Numbered from the stretch's first letter, positions 6,365-14,246 are shown. The stretch: DNA of 30,513 bases from a virus (IMGVR_UViG_3300005613_000287:1-30513), one strand, 5' to 3'. Notes: a model not told the origin generated them from the sequence alone. Translations and numbers: made by a program.

Positions 6365-6634
6365 ATGGAATATAAAATAAAACAAGAACAAAGAGATTTT
6401 ATAAACTATCTTAAAAATAAAAGTCGTTTAGATGCGAATGATATATCTAAAATGCAAATACTTTATCAAGAGTTAATTAACAAATATAAGAAAGTGATTG
6501 TTGATTGGAGGTGTCCAGTTTGTTTAAGAAATGTAATAAAAGAATTGATAAGATTTGATGAAAGAAGTGAATTATATGAAGATAAAGTTGTTAAAGGGAA
6601 ACGATCTACAAAAACTAGAAAATCTTCTAAATAA
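6365..6634 (+). CDS. Hypothetical protein with CPVC motif
   Basis: This 89-aa protein has a helical N-terminus (KQEQRDFINYLKNKSRLD), a single CPVC knuckle at about 50-53 and a Lys/Arg-rich end (KGKRSTKTRKSSK). Small proteins of this kind often precede terminase genes in Bacteroidota phages. Nucleic-acid binding is likely from the basic tail, but the role is unknown. It starts right after a late-class motif and overlaps the following microprotein by 59 bp. Confidence 0.6.
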   Translation: MEYKIKQEQRDFINYLKNKSRLDANDISKMQILYQELINKYKKVIVDWRCPVCLRNVIKELIRFDERSELYEDKVVKGKRSTKTRKSSK

Positions 6635-6722
6635 ATTCATAGGAGATAAGAAAATTATTGATGTAAGTTTATATAAATATGATAGTTATATATTCTTAAT
6701 AAAATATTATGATATATTGTAA
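6576..6722 (+). CDS. Cse60-like microprotein (48 aa)
   Basis: The frame starting at ATG 6576 inside the preceding gene encodes MKIKLLKGNDLQKLENLLNK, then IGDKKIIDVSLYKYDSYIFL and the end YYDIL. The layout (KIKL, a helix beginning with L-x-x-LE, then an IID strand and a YxxY strand) is that of Cse60-type small proteins found in Bacillota and phages. Their function is not established. It fills the otherwise empty gap before the small terminase. The family call is from memory of the pattern. Confidence 0.6.
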   Translation: MKIKLLKGNDLQKLENLLNKFIGDKKIIDVSLYKYDSYIFLIKYYDIL

Positions 6723-6759
6723 TTTTTTTTTTACAAATAAAAACGTATCGAAGTGAAAT

Positions 6760-7161
6760 ATGCCAGATAAAAGACACAAATCAAAATTAAAAAAAGACGA
6801 TTTAATAGCTAAGGTTATTGAAATGCGTTTAAGAGAATGTAAATCAACAAGAACAATTCTAAAATATTTAGAAGATGAGGGACTTGGTAAAACTCAACAA
6901 TATAAATATCTAAGTTGGGCTAGGGAGGTTATTGCTGAACAATTTGATGCTACTAATAAAGAGGCTATAAACGAAGCTATAGGTCAATATGAATCAATTA
7001 TGGAAAAAGTACTTGAAGAAAAAAACTATAAGATTTGGAATGATATGAATAAGGAGTTGAATAAATTGAAAGGTTTATATACAGATAAATTGGAAGTTAA
7101 AGGTGAAATAACATATTCTGCTAAATTTCCAAATATAAATGATAATAATGATAATGAATAA
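6760..7161 (+). CDS. terS: Small terminase subunit
   Basis: This 133-aa protein has an N-terminal helix-turn-helix region (about 12-60, with RECKSTRTILKYLEDEGL and KYLSWAREVIAEQ), a helical oligomerisation segment (65-105), and the typical TerS end in which a beta-rich VKGEI string follows LYTDKLE. TerS recognises the packaging site and regulates the large subunit. Its position 42 bp before TerL confirms the call. The recognition site was not located. Confidence 0.85.
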   Translation: MPDKRHKSKLKKDDLIAKVIEMRLRECKSTRTILKYLEDEGLGKTQQYKYLSWAREVIAEQFDATNKEAINEAIGQYESIMEKVLEEKNYKIWNDMNKELNKLKGLYTDKLEVKGEITYSAKFPNINDNNDNE

Positions 7162-7203
7162 GATAAAATATACAAATTACTACGATAATAAATATAAAAT
7201 TAT

Positions 7204-8421
7204 ATGAATATAGAATTAGTAAAACCACATAAAAAACAATTTGATATAATTAATGCTTGTTTAGATGATGACATATTTTTTATTGTTGCGGTAATAGGTC
7301 GTCAATTTGGTAAAACTTTAATAAGTGAAAATATGGCTATTTATTGGGCATTAAACAATAAAAACACAATAACATATTGGATTAGTCCTACTGATTCACA
7401 AGCTCAAAAAGTATATAAAGAAATAAAAGAAGCTTTAATAAACAGTGGTGTTATAAAAAGTTCAAAAGCTCCTAAAGGTGATACTGAAATTATATTTAAT
7501 AATAATAGTAAGATATTGTTTAGAAGTGCTGCTTCTGAAGATAGTTTAAGAGGTCAAAGTGTTCATTATATGATTTTAGACGAAGCAGCTTTTATAAAAA
7601 AGGATACTATAGATAGTATATTGATGCCTATGTTAAATGTAACAGGTAGAAAATGTTTATTTATTAGCACTCCTAAGGGTAAGAATTATTTATATGATTA
7701 TTATAAGAAAGGTATGGATCCTAATAATAAAAAATGGAGAAGTATAAGATATTCTACATTTGATAGTCCTTTTGCTAATAAAGAATTGATACAAATGTAT
7801 AGAGAAACTCTACCAACTAAATTATTTCAACAAGAAATAGAAGCAGAATTTGTTGATTCATCATCAATTTTCAATAATTTAAATGATGTTATGATTTTAA
7901 ATAAACAAGAACCATTATCTAATAAAGATTATTATGTTGGTATAGATATTGGTATTGTAAATGATGCTACTGTTTTAACTATTTTAGATGAAAATGGTGA
8001 TATGGTTAATTATTTTAGATGGGAAAAGTTAGAAAGTCCAGATTTGATTAATGAAATAATAAATTTAAATAATAAATGGAAGTTTAAAAAGATTCTAATT
8101 GAAAATAATAATCAAGGATTGCCTATATATCAGGATTTAAAAAGGAAACTTAGTAATATAATTGATTTTAATACAAATAGTAAAACTAAACCAGAAATTA
8201 TAGATCGTTTAATACACCTTTTCAATATGAAAGAGATAAAAATAATTAAAGATGAATATTTAAGAATAGAATTAGAGAGTTTCATATTTAAACAAAATAA
8301 TGGTAATATAAAATATATGGCTGATAGTGGGTTTCACGATGATTGTGTTATTAGTTTGGCTATTGCTAGATATTGTTTTGAAAAGTTTAAATATAAAAGT
8401 GTTCCATTTTTTATTGGTTAA
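7204..8421 (+). CDS. terL: Large terminase subunit (ATPase and nuclease)
   Basis: This 405-aa protein has the Walker A-like GRQFGKT (32-38), the Walker B ILDEA (124-128) and the coupling motif STPKG (155-159). The RNase-H-like nuclease domain contributes D248 in VGIDIG, E300 in ILIEN and D379-D380 in FHDDC. All catalytic positions are present, so it should be a complete packaging motor. Length is typical of compact TerL. It is followed by an unusual insertion of a structured leader and a polymerase-like gene, not by portal. Confidence 0.95.
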   Translation: MNIELVKPHKKQFDIINACLDDDIFFIVAVIGRQFGKTLISENMAIYWALNNKNTITYWISPTDSQAQKVYKEIKEALINSGVIKSSKAPKGDTEIIFNNNSKILFRSAASEDSLRGQSVHYMILDEAAFIKKDTIDSILMPMLNVTGRKCLFISTPKGKNYLYDYYKKGMDPNNKKWRSIRYSTFDSPFANKELIQMYRETLPTKLFQQEIEAEFVDSSSIFNNLNDVMILNKQEPLSNKDYYVGIDIGIVNDATVLTILDENGDMVNYFRWEKLESPDLINEIINLNNKWKFKKILIENNNQGLPIYQDLKRKLSNIIDFNTNSKTKPEIIDRLIHLFNMKEIKIIKDEYLRIELESFIFKQNNGNIKYMADSGFHDDCVISLAIARYCFEKFKYKSVPFFIG

Positions 8422-8430
8422 AAAAAGTTT

Positions 8431-8472
8431 AAAAAAAGTGATAGGAGAGGCGAAAGTTTTAATATATATAAT
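8431..8472 (+). promoter_or_regulatory. GATAGG leader motif and promoter-like core before the RNA element
   Basis: AAAAAAAGTGATAGGAG (8431-8447) is followed by TTTTAATATATATAATT (8457-8473). A near copy, AAAAAAAGTTGATAGGGG (9951-9968) with AATAATATATAATAT, follows the polymerase-like gene at the same relative spacing. This could be a promoter with an upstream element, or the borders of an inserted cassette. Confidence 0.4.
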
Positions 8473-8555
8473 TGTAGGTTTGCGAGTTAACGGGTGAGAG
8501 GTAATTGGCTCACCCCCTACATAACAAAAAACTCGATAAAAATTAAACTCGCTAA
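8473..8555 (+). ncRNA. Structured RNA leader, pseudoknot-capable, before polymerase-like gene
   Basis: Two coaxial stems are visible: UGUAGG (8473-8478) with CCUACA (8516-8521), and GGGUGAG (8492-8498) with CUCACCC (8509-8515), capped by a 10-base loop. The strand between them (8479-8491) contains GCGAGUU. This can pair with AACUCG at 8530-8535 or with AACUCGC at 8546-8552, giving alternative pseudoknots; the second ends three bases before the ATG. The two downstream partners lie in an imperfect 16-bp tandem repeat (AAACTCG-x-TAAA). Local G+C is far above the surroundings. It matches no riboswitch or tRNA I recognise. It may control translation of the next gene, or serve as origin, primer or template for its product. 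Confidence 0.65.
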
Positions 8556-9962
8556 ATGAAAAATTATACAAAAAGGTATATACCTGAATCAATCGACAAC
8601 TTTTTAAAAAATCACACACACTCTTATACAAAATGGAATTCAAAAGATCTAAGTAGTGAAATTATATCACTAGATTATGATGGTTTAGTTATAGCTTGTG
8701 ATACTATACTTAGAGTATCTGGATCTAGAGATATAAATGATAAAAACTTCTGTGAGATACAGACAAATATTTTTCATAAAATATTACAAAATGATTATTC
8801 AAATTATATTAATTATCTAATAGATTGTAAAATAATAATAAGTGATAACTTTTACATTAAAGGTGAAAAGTCTATCGGTTATAAAATAAATGAATACTTT
8901 ATTGATGATTTAAAATCTATAGATATAAATAATAAATTATTCAATAAGAGAACATTAGCTTCAATAAAAAGTAATGTTAAACTTAAAGTTAGTAAGGAAC
9001 ATCAAAATAATTTCAAATCAACATTTAAGATTGATTATGATGAGGCAATAAAATATTTATTAAATTGTTATTTAACAAAAAAAGAAGATCATAAAGGTAG
9101 GATCTTAAATAAATATACTAAATCATTACTACAACATAAATTACTTCAAATAAAAGATGGTCAATTGTGGATTAACAGAAGTGATACCAATGGTAGAATA
9201 AATTCTAACTTTACTACTTTAAATGGTGATTATAAACAATTTATTATTGGATATGATTATAATATAGATATAAAAAATAGTCAACCTTTAATTCTTTCTT
9301 TGTTTATTGATTATGTTGCTGGTTTATCAGGTCAATTAAGTAAAGTTTATGATTTAAATTCAAGTTCAGCGGGGCTATATAATTTACATTTAACTAGTCT
9401 TTCCTCTTATGAATATAAAATCATACAAAAAAACCTCTCAAAGTCAAACCAGGTAAGGTTTATAGAAGATTTAGAGTCGATGAAATTACCAAGTAAAAAT
9501 GAGATAAAATTATGGAAAGAATTATGTCAAAAAGGTCAAATATATGAATATTTTCAAAGGGAAATTTACACATTAACAGGAAAGAAATTTACAAGAACAG
9601 AGGTAAAGGAGATATTTATAACTATACTTTATTCTTCTAATAGAAGTCAAAGTGAGTATAAGAAATTATTTTCAGCTATATTCCCATCAATATACAATTT
9701 TATTTCAAAGATTAAGAATTTATTAAAAGAAAAAAGAAGTCATAGGATATTCCCAATAATGATGCAAGGAATAGAAAGTTTCTTAATGGTAGAACAAATA
9801 CTTCCTAAATTAGATAAAATGAAAATTAAATATCATTTTATACACGATGGTTTAGTTATAAAGGAAGATGATGTTGATAGAGTTGAATTATTAATAATGC
9901 AAGAATTTGGATATTTTAGATTGAGTCCAAGTTTAAGTATAGAAAAACTAAAAAAAAGTTGA
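8556..9962 (+). CDS. Divergent family-A polymerase-like replication protein
   Basis: In this 468-aa protein, residues about 65-115 look like a winged helix of the plasmid Rep type (a helix pair, then DNFYIKGEKSIGYKINEYF). The C-terminal half carries a degenerate family-A polymerase palm: motif A as DIKNSQP (238-244), an O-helix-like motif B with R347, K351 and Y359 in RTEVKEIFITILYS, a QG motif as MQGIES (403-408), and motif C as HDGLVI (430-435). The usual 3'-5' exonuclease and much of the fingers are absent. No other polymerase, primase or helicase is seen in the genome. It is a good candidate for the phage replication protein, or for a polymerase acting with the RNA at 8473-8555. Polymerase activity is inferred from motifs only. 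Confidence 0.6.
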   Translation: MKNYTKRYIPESIDNFLKNHTHSYTKWNSKDLSSEIISLDYDGLVIACDTILRVSGSRDINDKNFCEIQTNIFHKILQNDYSNYINYLIDCKIIISDNFYIKGEKSIGYKINEYFIDDLKSIDINNKLFNKRTLASIKSNVKLKVSKEHQNNFKSTFKIDYDEAIKYLLNCYLTKKEDHKGRILNKYTKSLLQHKLLQIKDGQLWINRSDTNGRINSNFTTLNGDYKQFIIGYDYNIDIKNSQPLILSLFIDYVAGLSGQLSKVYDLNSSSAGLYNLHLTSLSSYEYKIIQKNLSKSNQVRFIEDLESMKLPSKNEIKLWKELCQKGQIYEYFQREIYTLTGKKFTRTEVKEIFITILYSSNRSQSEYKKLFSAIFPSIYNFISKIKNLLKEKRSHRIFPIMMQGIESFLMVEQILPKLDKMKIKYHFIHDGLVIKEDDVDRVELLIMQEFGYFRLSPSLSIEKLKKS

Positions 9963-9993
9963 TAGGGGCAGCAACAAAAATAATATATAATAT
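9951..9993 (+). promoter_or_regulatory. Second GATAGG motif and promoter-like core
   Basis: AAAAAAAGTTGATAGGGG overlaps the stop of the polymerase-like gene and is followed by AAAATAATATATAATAT just before ATG 9994. It mirrors 8431-8472 and so brackets the polymerase-like cassette. Confidence 0.4.
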
Positions 9994-10134
9994 ATGATGA
10001 AAGAAATAGATATTTTACTAAACAGATTAGAAATGGAATTAATTTTTAATGATAATCAAAAAGAGATAGAAAATTTACGAAATAAAATTAAACAATTAAA
10101 AAGAGATGCTCTTATTGATGAGATTTTATCGTAG
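9994..10134 (+). CDS. Small coiled-coil protein (46 aa)
   Basis: The frame encodes MMKEIDILLNRLEMELIFND, then a heptad-like stretch (EIENLRNKIKQLKRD) and a Leu/Ile-rich end. A second Met directly follows the first, so the start is at 9994 or 9997. It stands between the polymerase-like gene and the tail chaperone with its own promoter-like string. A coiled-coil dimer is likely. No family is recognised. Confidence 0.55.
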   Translation: MMKEIDILLNRLEMELIFNDNQKEIENLRNKIKQLKRDALIDEILS

Positions 10135-10179
10135 CAAAAGTGGCTATAAATTATTTTGGAAAAAAACCATTATTTATTA

Positions 10180-10192
10180 ATAATATATAATA
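10180..10192 (+). promoter_or_regulatory. Promoter-like AATAATATATAAT
   Basis: AATAATATATAAT lies 16 bases before ATG 10209 of the tail-assembly chaperone, followed by an A-rich leader. Confidence 0.35.
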
Positions 10193-10208
10193 AAAAAAAG
10201 AAATAAAT

Positions 10209-10829
10209 ATGATAGATTTAACTATAGGAAAAGAAAATTTTGAACTACCTGAAAGTTATGATGAATTAAGTTTAGGTAGATTTATAGAATTATCAAAAGT
10301 TTTAGATAAACAAAAAGAATATAAAAGTGATTTAAGGTTTAGTTTAGAAGTTTTATCTAAACTAATAGGTTGTGAAGTTTCATTATTATATGAATTATCT
10401 ATTGATGATGTTTCATTATTATCAGAGGAGATAAAATGGATTAATGAAAATCCAAAGAGAACAAAAAACAATAAAGTTGTTATTGATGATAAAGAATACT
10501 TAGCAGTTTCAACTAATAAGATTACAACTGGTGAGATGATATCAATTGAGAGTTTTCAGCAGAATATAACTGATAATAGAGACAATTTACATTATGTAAT
10601 GGCGATTTTATTTAGGCCAGTTGTTGATGGAAAAGTATGTCCATTAGAAGATGATTTTGATATAATCACAGAAAGGGCTGAATTATTCAAAGAAAAGATG
10701 ATGATTGGTGAGGTATATGGGCCTCTTATGGGTTTTACGAGTGGCGCCAGTGGATATTCTTCGAGGAGTTCGGTGCGTTCTTCAATCCTAAAAATCAAAA
10801 AAAGAAAAGTAAATTCAGGGAAAAAGTAG
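10209..10829 (+). CDS. Tail assembly chaperone, unshifted product (gpG-like)
   Basis: This 206-aa protein has a helical N-terminal domain (FELPESYDELSLGRFIELSK) seen in tail-chaperone proteins of Bacteroidota phages. In lambda-type phages gpG and its frameshifted form gpGT coat the tape measure during tail-tube assembly. After residue 176 the sequence becomes Ser-rich and then Lys-rich (GYSSRSSVRSSILKIKKRKV), typical of a frame read through DNA that encodes another protein in the -1 frame. The gene sits about 10 kb from the tape measure, unlike in most siphophages. Confidence 0.75.
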   Translation: MIDLTIGKENFELPESYDELSLGRFIELSKVLDKQKEYKSDLRFSLEVLSKLIGCEVSLLYELSIDDVSLLSEEIKWINENPKRTKNNKVVIDDKEYLAVSTNKITTGEMISIESFQQNITDNRDNLHYVMAILFRPVVDGKVCPLEDDFDIITERAELFKEKMMIGEVYGPLMGFTSGASGYSSRSSVRSSILKIKKRKVNSGKK

Positions 10830-11026
10830 GAGATACAGGAGGTTTAGATGATCGTTGGCTATGGCATAGTTTAACAAAGAGATTAGTTGATGAATTAAAC
10901 TATAATCCAGATCAAGTTTATGAAATGAATTTTATTGCATCTTGTAATTGGTTATCATATTTCAAAGAAAGGGATGAAGCTGAAAGAAAAAGATTAGATC
11001 GTGAAAAAGGAAAACAAATCTTCTAA
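10209..11026 (+). CDS. Tail assembly chaperone, -1 frameshift fusion (gpGT-like)
   Basis: After the slippery heptamer at 10730-10736 the -1 frame stays open to TAA 11024-11026. It adds 96 residues beginning YEWRQWIFFEEFGAFFNPKN and ending with a charged helix (ERDEAERKRLDREKGKQIF). The fusion is about 272 aa (10209-10736 joined to 10736-11026). The extension has normal protein-like composition, with many aromatic residues, and fills the 240-bp region that otherwise has no gene. This arrangement is the hallmark of G/GT tail chaperones, whose shifted form binds the tape measure and major tail protein. Frameshift efficiency cannot be judged from sequence. Confidence 0.8.
10730..10736 (+). promoter_or_regulatory. 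Programmed -1 ribosomal frameshift site GGGTTTT
   Basis: The heptamer fits X-XXY-YYZ exactly in the frame of the gene that starts at 10209 (G-GGT-TTT). The following 50 bases are locally GC-rich (for example TGGCGCCA) and may form a stimulatory structure. Confidence 0.8.
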
Positions 11027-11037
11027 AAACAAAAATC

Positions 11038-11060
11038 AAAAAAATATATTTATATAAAAT
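11038..11060 (+). promoter_or_regulatory. AAATATATTTATATAAAAT motif (late class)
   Basis: This 23-bp string shares its whole core, including the TATAAAAT tail, with 20069-20090. It lies just after the frameshift product's stop and 12 bases before ATG 11072. Confidence 0.6.
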
Positions 11061-11071
11061 AGAAAGTAATT

Positions 11072-12721
11072 ATGGCTTTACCGATTAGTAATACACCAAA
11101 GAACCTACAGTGGATTGTCGCTATATTCAAGGACTTTACACTTCGTTCAAAGGATTTAAATGGATTTGGATTTGGAAAAATAGAAAATTTAAATTCATTG
11201 GTTTTAGAATACCCATATCTTTATGTATCTCCTGTTAATATATCAATAGTTTCTAATGATAGGAATGTTAAGAGTGGTTATTCTACAATAGAAGTTGAGT
11301 TAGATATATATATTGCGGATAAACTCAGGAGTGATTTAGAGAACGATTTAGAGACTTTAAGTGATGTAGGTGAGATAGCTATGGCTATGGTATCAGAACT
11401 ATCACAGCACCCATATTATTCAGAAAACAATGTAAGTTTAGTTGATGATGTTGAGATTGAATATGAATTTGAAGAAAATGATGATATAACGAATAGAGTT
11501 AGAGTTAATTTGAATTTAAGATACCCGTTTAAATATACATTTTGTTCAAATCCAGTTGATGAATTAGATGGTATGTATATATCAGATTTATTCTTGACAG
11601 TTACTCAGAGTTTTTGTGCATTAGTTTCAGATTGTATAGAAGGATTAGATTTGAGAGGTGCGACAGGTGCGACTGGACCAACTGGTGCGATAGGTGCGAC
11701 TGGGCCGCAGGGTGCCACAGGTCCTCAAGGTGAAGTTGGTGCGACTGGCCCACAAGGAGTAAGTGGACCAACAGGACCGACTGGACCAACTGGTGATTTA
11801 AATGATTTAGCTGATGTAAATATAACAGGAGCGACAAATGGACAAGGTTTAGTATATCAAAATGGAATATGGGTAAATGGTGATATAGAATTGGAATTAT
11901 ATGAAGAAGGTTCTTTTGGTATAAGATTGTTAGCCACAAATTCTACAACACACTCACTTTGGTTAGGAACGAATAGTCAGAATTTAGTATATATTACAAA
12001 TGAAGGTGAGTTTTTTAATAGATATGATTTAAATAATACTTATATTTATAATGATGTAAATTTAACTTCTTTTTATTCAACTCAAAGTTCATATGAGATT
12101 ATAGCAGGTTTATTTGGATCATCATCTGTTTTATCATACAGTGATAATAATGTAAATAATTTGATAGCTTCTTCTGTTAATGGAAGTATAGTTTCTAGTG
12201 AAAATCAGGTCAGTGGTGATATAAATAGACTTTTAGCTACTGAAAATGACTTACAACTTATAAATATAAATAATTCAACTGGTGAAATAACAGGAATATA
12301 TATTACATCAAGTACATCTGGTTTGAATATAAATTTTCCTAATTCATCTACAAGGTTTAATAATATAACAACCGGAGATGAATATTTTAGAGTAGATGAA
12401 CAAGGTGCGATTTTATCAACTTACTCTACATCATCTTCCGAAAGAGCAGTTGTTTTAGATACAAATGATAGATTAAGTTTAACTACTAATCCAATAACAT
12501 TGAGTTTAAATTTTAATTATGGAACATATTCATATACTTATGTAGCGCCATATGATTTAAAGATAGATTCATTTATTACATCAACTACGATGTCTGTTAC
12601 TTTTTCATATAATGGAAGTGGAACTTATTCATTTGGAGCAACTATAAGTCAATTTGATACTTTAAGTATAGAAGTAAATGTAGATGGATTATTAGTTTTA
12701 CAAGGAAATAAATTAATATAA
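11072..12721 (+). CDS. Tail terminator-like / collagen / fibre fusion protein
   Basis: This 549-aa protein has three parts. Residues 1-165 resemble a tail-completion/terminator-like domain ([20 protein letters not shown], then a beta strand pair IEVELDIYI and [12 protein letters not shown]). Residues 196-243 are sixteen perfect Gly-x-y triplets (GAT, GPT, GPQ), a collagen-like triple-helix shaft. Residues 244-549 are beta-rich with [16 protein letters not shown], typical of trimeric phage fibres. The whole suggests a virion protein anchored at the tail by its N-terminus and displaying a trimeric fibre. The join of a terminator-like domain to a fibre is unusual. It starts after a late-class motif and is followed 2 bp later by another fibre-like gene. 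Confidence 0.7.
   Translation: MALPISNTPKNLQWIVAIFKDFTLRSKDLNGFGFGKIENLNSLVLEYPYLYVSPVNISIVSNDRNVKSGYSTIEVELDIYIADKLRSDLENDLETLSDVGEIAMAMVSELSQHPYYSENNVSLVDDVEIEYEFEENDDITNRVRVNLNLRYPFKYTFCSNPVDELDGMYISDLFLTVTQSFCALVSDCIEGLDLRGATGATGPTGAIGATGPQGATGPQGEVGATGPQGVSGPTGPTGPTGDLNDLADVNITGATNGQGLVYQNGIWVNGDIELELYEEGSFGIRLLATNSTTHSLWLGTNSQNLVYITNEGEFFNRYDLNNTYIYNDVNLTSFYSTQSSYEIIAGLFGSSSVLSYSDNNVNNLIASSVNGSIVSSENQVSGDINRLLATENDLQLININNSTGEITGIYITSSTSGLNINFPNSSTRFNNITTGDEYFRVDEQGAILSTYSTSSSERAVVLDTNDRLSLTTNPITLSLNFNYGTYSYTYVAPYDLKIDSFITSTTMSVTFSYNGSGTYSFGATISQFDTLSIEVNVDGLLVLQGNKLI
11657..11800 (+). repeat. Collagen-like Gly-x-y repeat region
   Basis: This region encodes sixteen consecutive Gly-x-y triplets without interruption. 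The DNA is visibly richer in G and C (GGTGCGAC and GGACCAAC units) than its surroundings. Near-repeats make it prone to length change. Confidence 0.9.
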
Positions 12722-12723
12722 TT

Positions 12724-13722
12724 ATGATAGAACAATATATAGATGTTTTTAATTTTAATAGTACGAGTGGAACGGCGAGTGTTGATTGTGAATCTACAAA
12801 AACTTATTTACAATCAGTTATAGGAACTAATTCATATTTTATGAATTTTGAAATTGATGGTGGTTTACCTCCGAATGTTTGTGCAATTAATACTCATAGA
12901 GATGAGTTTTACGTCGCTGGTCATCAATATATTCAGGTTTGGCAGTTATCAACAAAAACTTTAATTACAACTTTGACTGGAATAGGTTCGAGTAGTGCAA
13001 GAGCGGCTTGTATAAATATAAATTCAGATGGAAGTAAATTATGTATAGCTTGGTATGGTTGGTCATATATTGAACAATATGATTTAAGCACAAGGACGGT
13101 TGATTGGTCAACAGGAGTTGGAATATCAGGAGGTGCACAAGCCTCTTTATGCACTTATTCAACTGATGGTTTATATGTTTATTGGGGATGGTTTGGAAAT
13201 AATAGAGTTGGTAGAATAGATGTTTCAACTGGTATAAATACTTTAGTAAGTAGTTTAACATCAGCTCCAACGGCTAATTATCACGGTGATTGTATAACAT
13301 ATGGTGGATATCAATGGTGGGCTGGTAATGATGGTATAGCTCAGTTTGATGATCAATTTGGAACATATGGAACGGTTTCTACTTTGATTTCATATGATAC
13401 AAACAATGAGTTTCCTTCTTTTGGATCTAATATATCCTCAATATGGATAGATGATAATTATGAAGTTTTAAAGGATTCTAGAGGAACAATAGCTTTTTAT
13501 GAAAAAGGATCTACATTTTCTAATCTTTTATTTGTTGAAGGATTAGGTGGAACATCTAATAATGAGGTTGATTTAGGTGGAAAGATAAGGGGAACGGGTA
13601 CTTTTAGTGGTATAGATTGTTTTGATACCTTTATACATTCAAATTTTCAAGGTAGAAATAATACAACTCAATACTTAAATAATACTGGGCCGAACTTTTT
13701 ATTAAAAATAAATGATTTTTAA
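12724..13722 (+). CDS. Beta-propeller-like tail fibre or receptor-binding protein
   Basis: This 332-aa protein is rich in Gly, Ser, Thr, Trp and Tyr and has several spaced repeats of the kind I-x-x-W/Y-x-LST-x-T and INSDGSKLCIAWYG, DGLYVYWGWFGNN, TYGGYQWWAGNDG, which look like propeller blades. There is no signal peptide. It lies 2 bp after the collagen/fibre gene with the A-rich AATATAATT leader. It is probably a distal adsorption protein; enzymatic activity on host glycans is possible but no catalytic motif is seen. Confidence 0.6.
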   Translation: MIEQYIDVFNFNSTSGTASVDCESTKTYLQSVIGTNSYFMNFEIDGGLPPNVCAINTHRDEFYVAGHQYIQVWQLSTKTLITTLTGIGSSSARAACININSDGSKLCIAWYGWSYIEQYDLSTRTVDWSTGVGISGGAQASLCTYSTDGLYVYWGWFGNNRVGRIDVSTGINTLVSSLTSAPTANYHGDCITYGGYQWWAGNDGIAQFDDQFGTYGTVSTLISYDTNNEFPSFGSNISSIWIDDNYEVLKDSRGTIAFYEKGSTFSNLLFVEGLGGTSNNEVDLGGKIRGTGTFSGIDCFDTFIHSNFQGRNNTTQYLNNTGPNFLLKINDF

Positions 13723-14245
13723 AATGATAACAAAATGGATAAAATATAATGAAGACGGTTTAATTTCTCAGATTAGTGAAATTGAACAAGATGGATTTAC
13801 AAGATTGGATTTGAATATAACTGAACAGTTATGGATTTCTAATTATTATAATTTGATAGTAATTGGTAAGTTAATATATTCAAATGGTGATTTGATAGAA
13901 AACCCAAATTATGTAGAACCTATATCAGATAAAGTAGATCTTCAATTAGAAAAAAGGGATTTCGGACAAAGGTTGATAGCCGAAGTGATGGTTGAAACAG
14001 GAGTCGAAGGTATATTAACAGTTAATCCTCAATTAGGAATGACTTTAATGACATTAACTGAAAGTTTATTTTATGCTTTAAATAATGGATTTTTGATTTT
14101 AGCTATAAACTCAATAAAATCAATTCCTTTGGCTGATATAGGAGATCCAGTTAATAATATAATTAATGAAGATTTACTTTTAAAGTATAGAAATAAAATA
14201 CATAGTTTTTTAAATATAGAACCAGTACAAAATTATAATGATTAA
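13712..14245 (+). CDS. Hypothetical tail-region protein
   Basis: This 177-aa protein starts at ATG 13712 after AAAAATAA; ATG 13724 is a possible alternative four codons in. The first 75 residues (KWIKYNEDGLISQISEIEQD, then WISNYYNLIVIGKLIYSNGD) resemble short beta-rich domains found in fibre-associated proteins. The rest (about 85-177) is helical and hydrophobic (TLMTLTESLFYALNNGFLIL) but with polar breaks, so it is not clearly a membrane protein. A chaperone or accessory role to the neighbouring fibres is possible. No family is recognised. Confidence 0.6.
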   Translation: MIFKMITKWIKYNEDGLISQISEIEQDGFTRLDLNITEQLWISNYYNLIVIGKLIYSNGDLIENPNYVEPISDKVDLQLEKRDFGQRLIAEVMVETGVEGILTVNPQLGMTLMTLTESLFYALNNGFLILAINSIKSIPLADIGDPVNNIINEDLLLKYRNKIHSFLNIEPVQNYND

Positions 14246-14246
14246 G

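Noticed and set aside
7154-7207. 17-codon frame between terS and terL (MNKIKYTNYYDNKYKII)
   Set aside because: It is too short and low-complexity to call, although it overlaps the terL start by ATGA and could serve only for coupling.
8473-8522. tRNA-like fold in the stem region before the polymerase-like gene
   Set aside because: The acceptor-like stem is only 6 bp, and there is no T-loop GGTTC-type sequence, D-arm or anticodon arm in the right places.
8556-9962. Reverse transcriptase of a diversity-generating element or retron
   Set aside because: No Y/F-x-DD motif and no template/variable repeat pair near the fibre genes were seen; motif C is HDG, closer to family-A polymerases. The possibility of RNA-templated synthesis remains open but unsupported.
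11601-11939. Long minus-strand frame across the collagen-like region
   Set aside because: It is the antisense of the Gly-x-y codons (Leu/His-rich low complexity) and has no start context; a shadow of the fibre gene.
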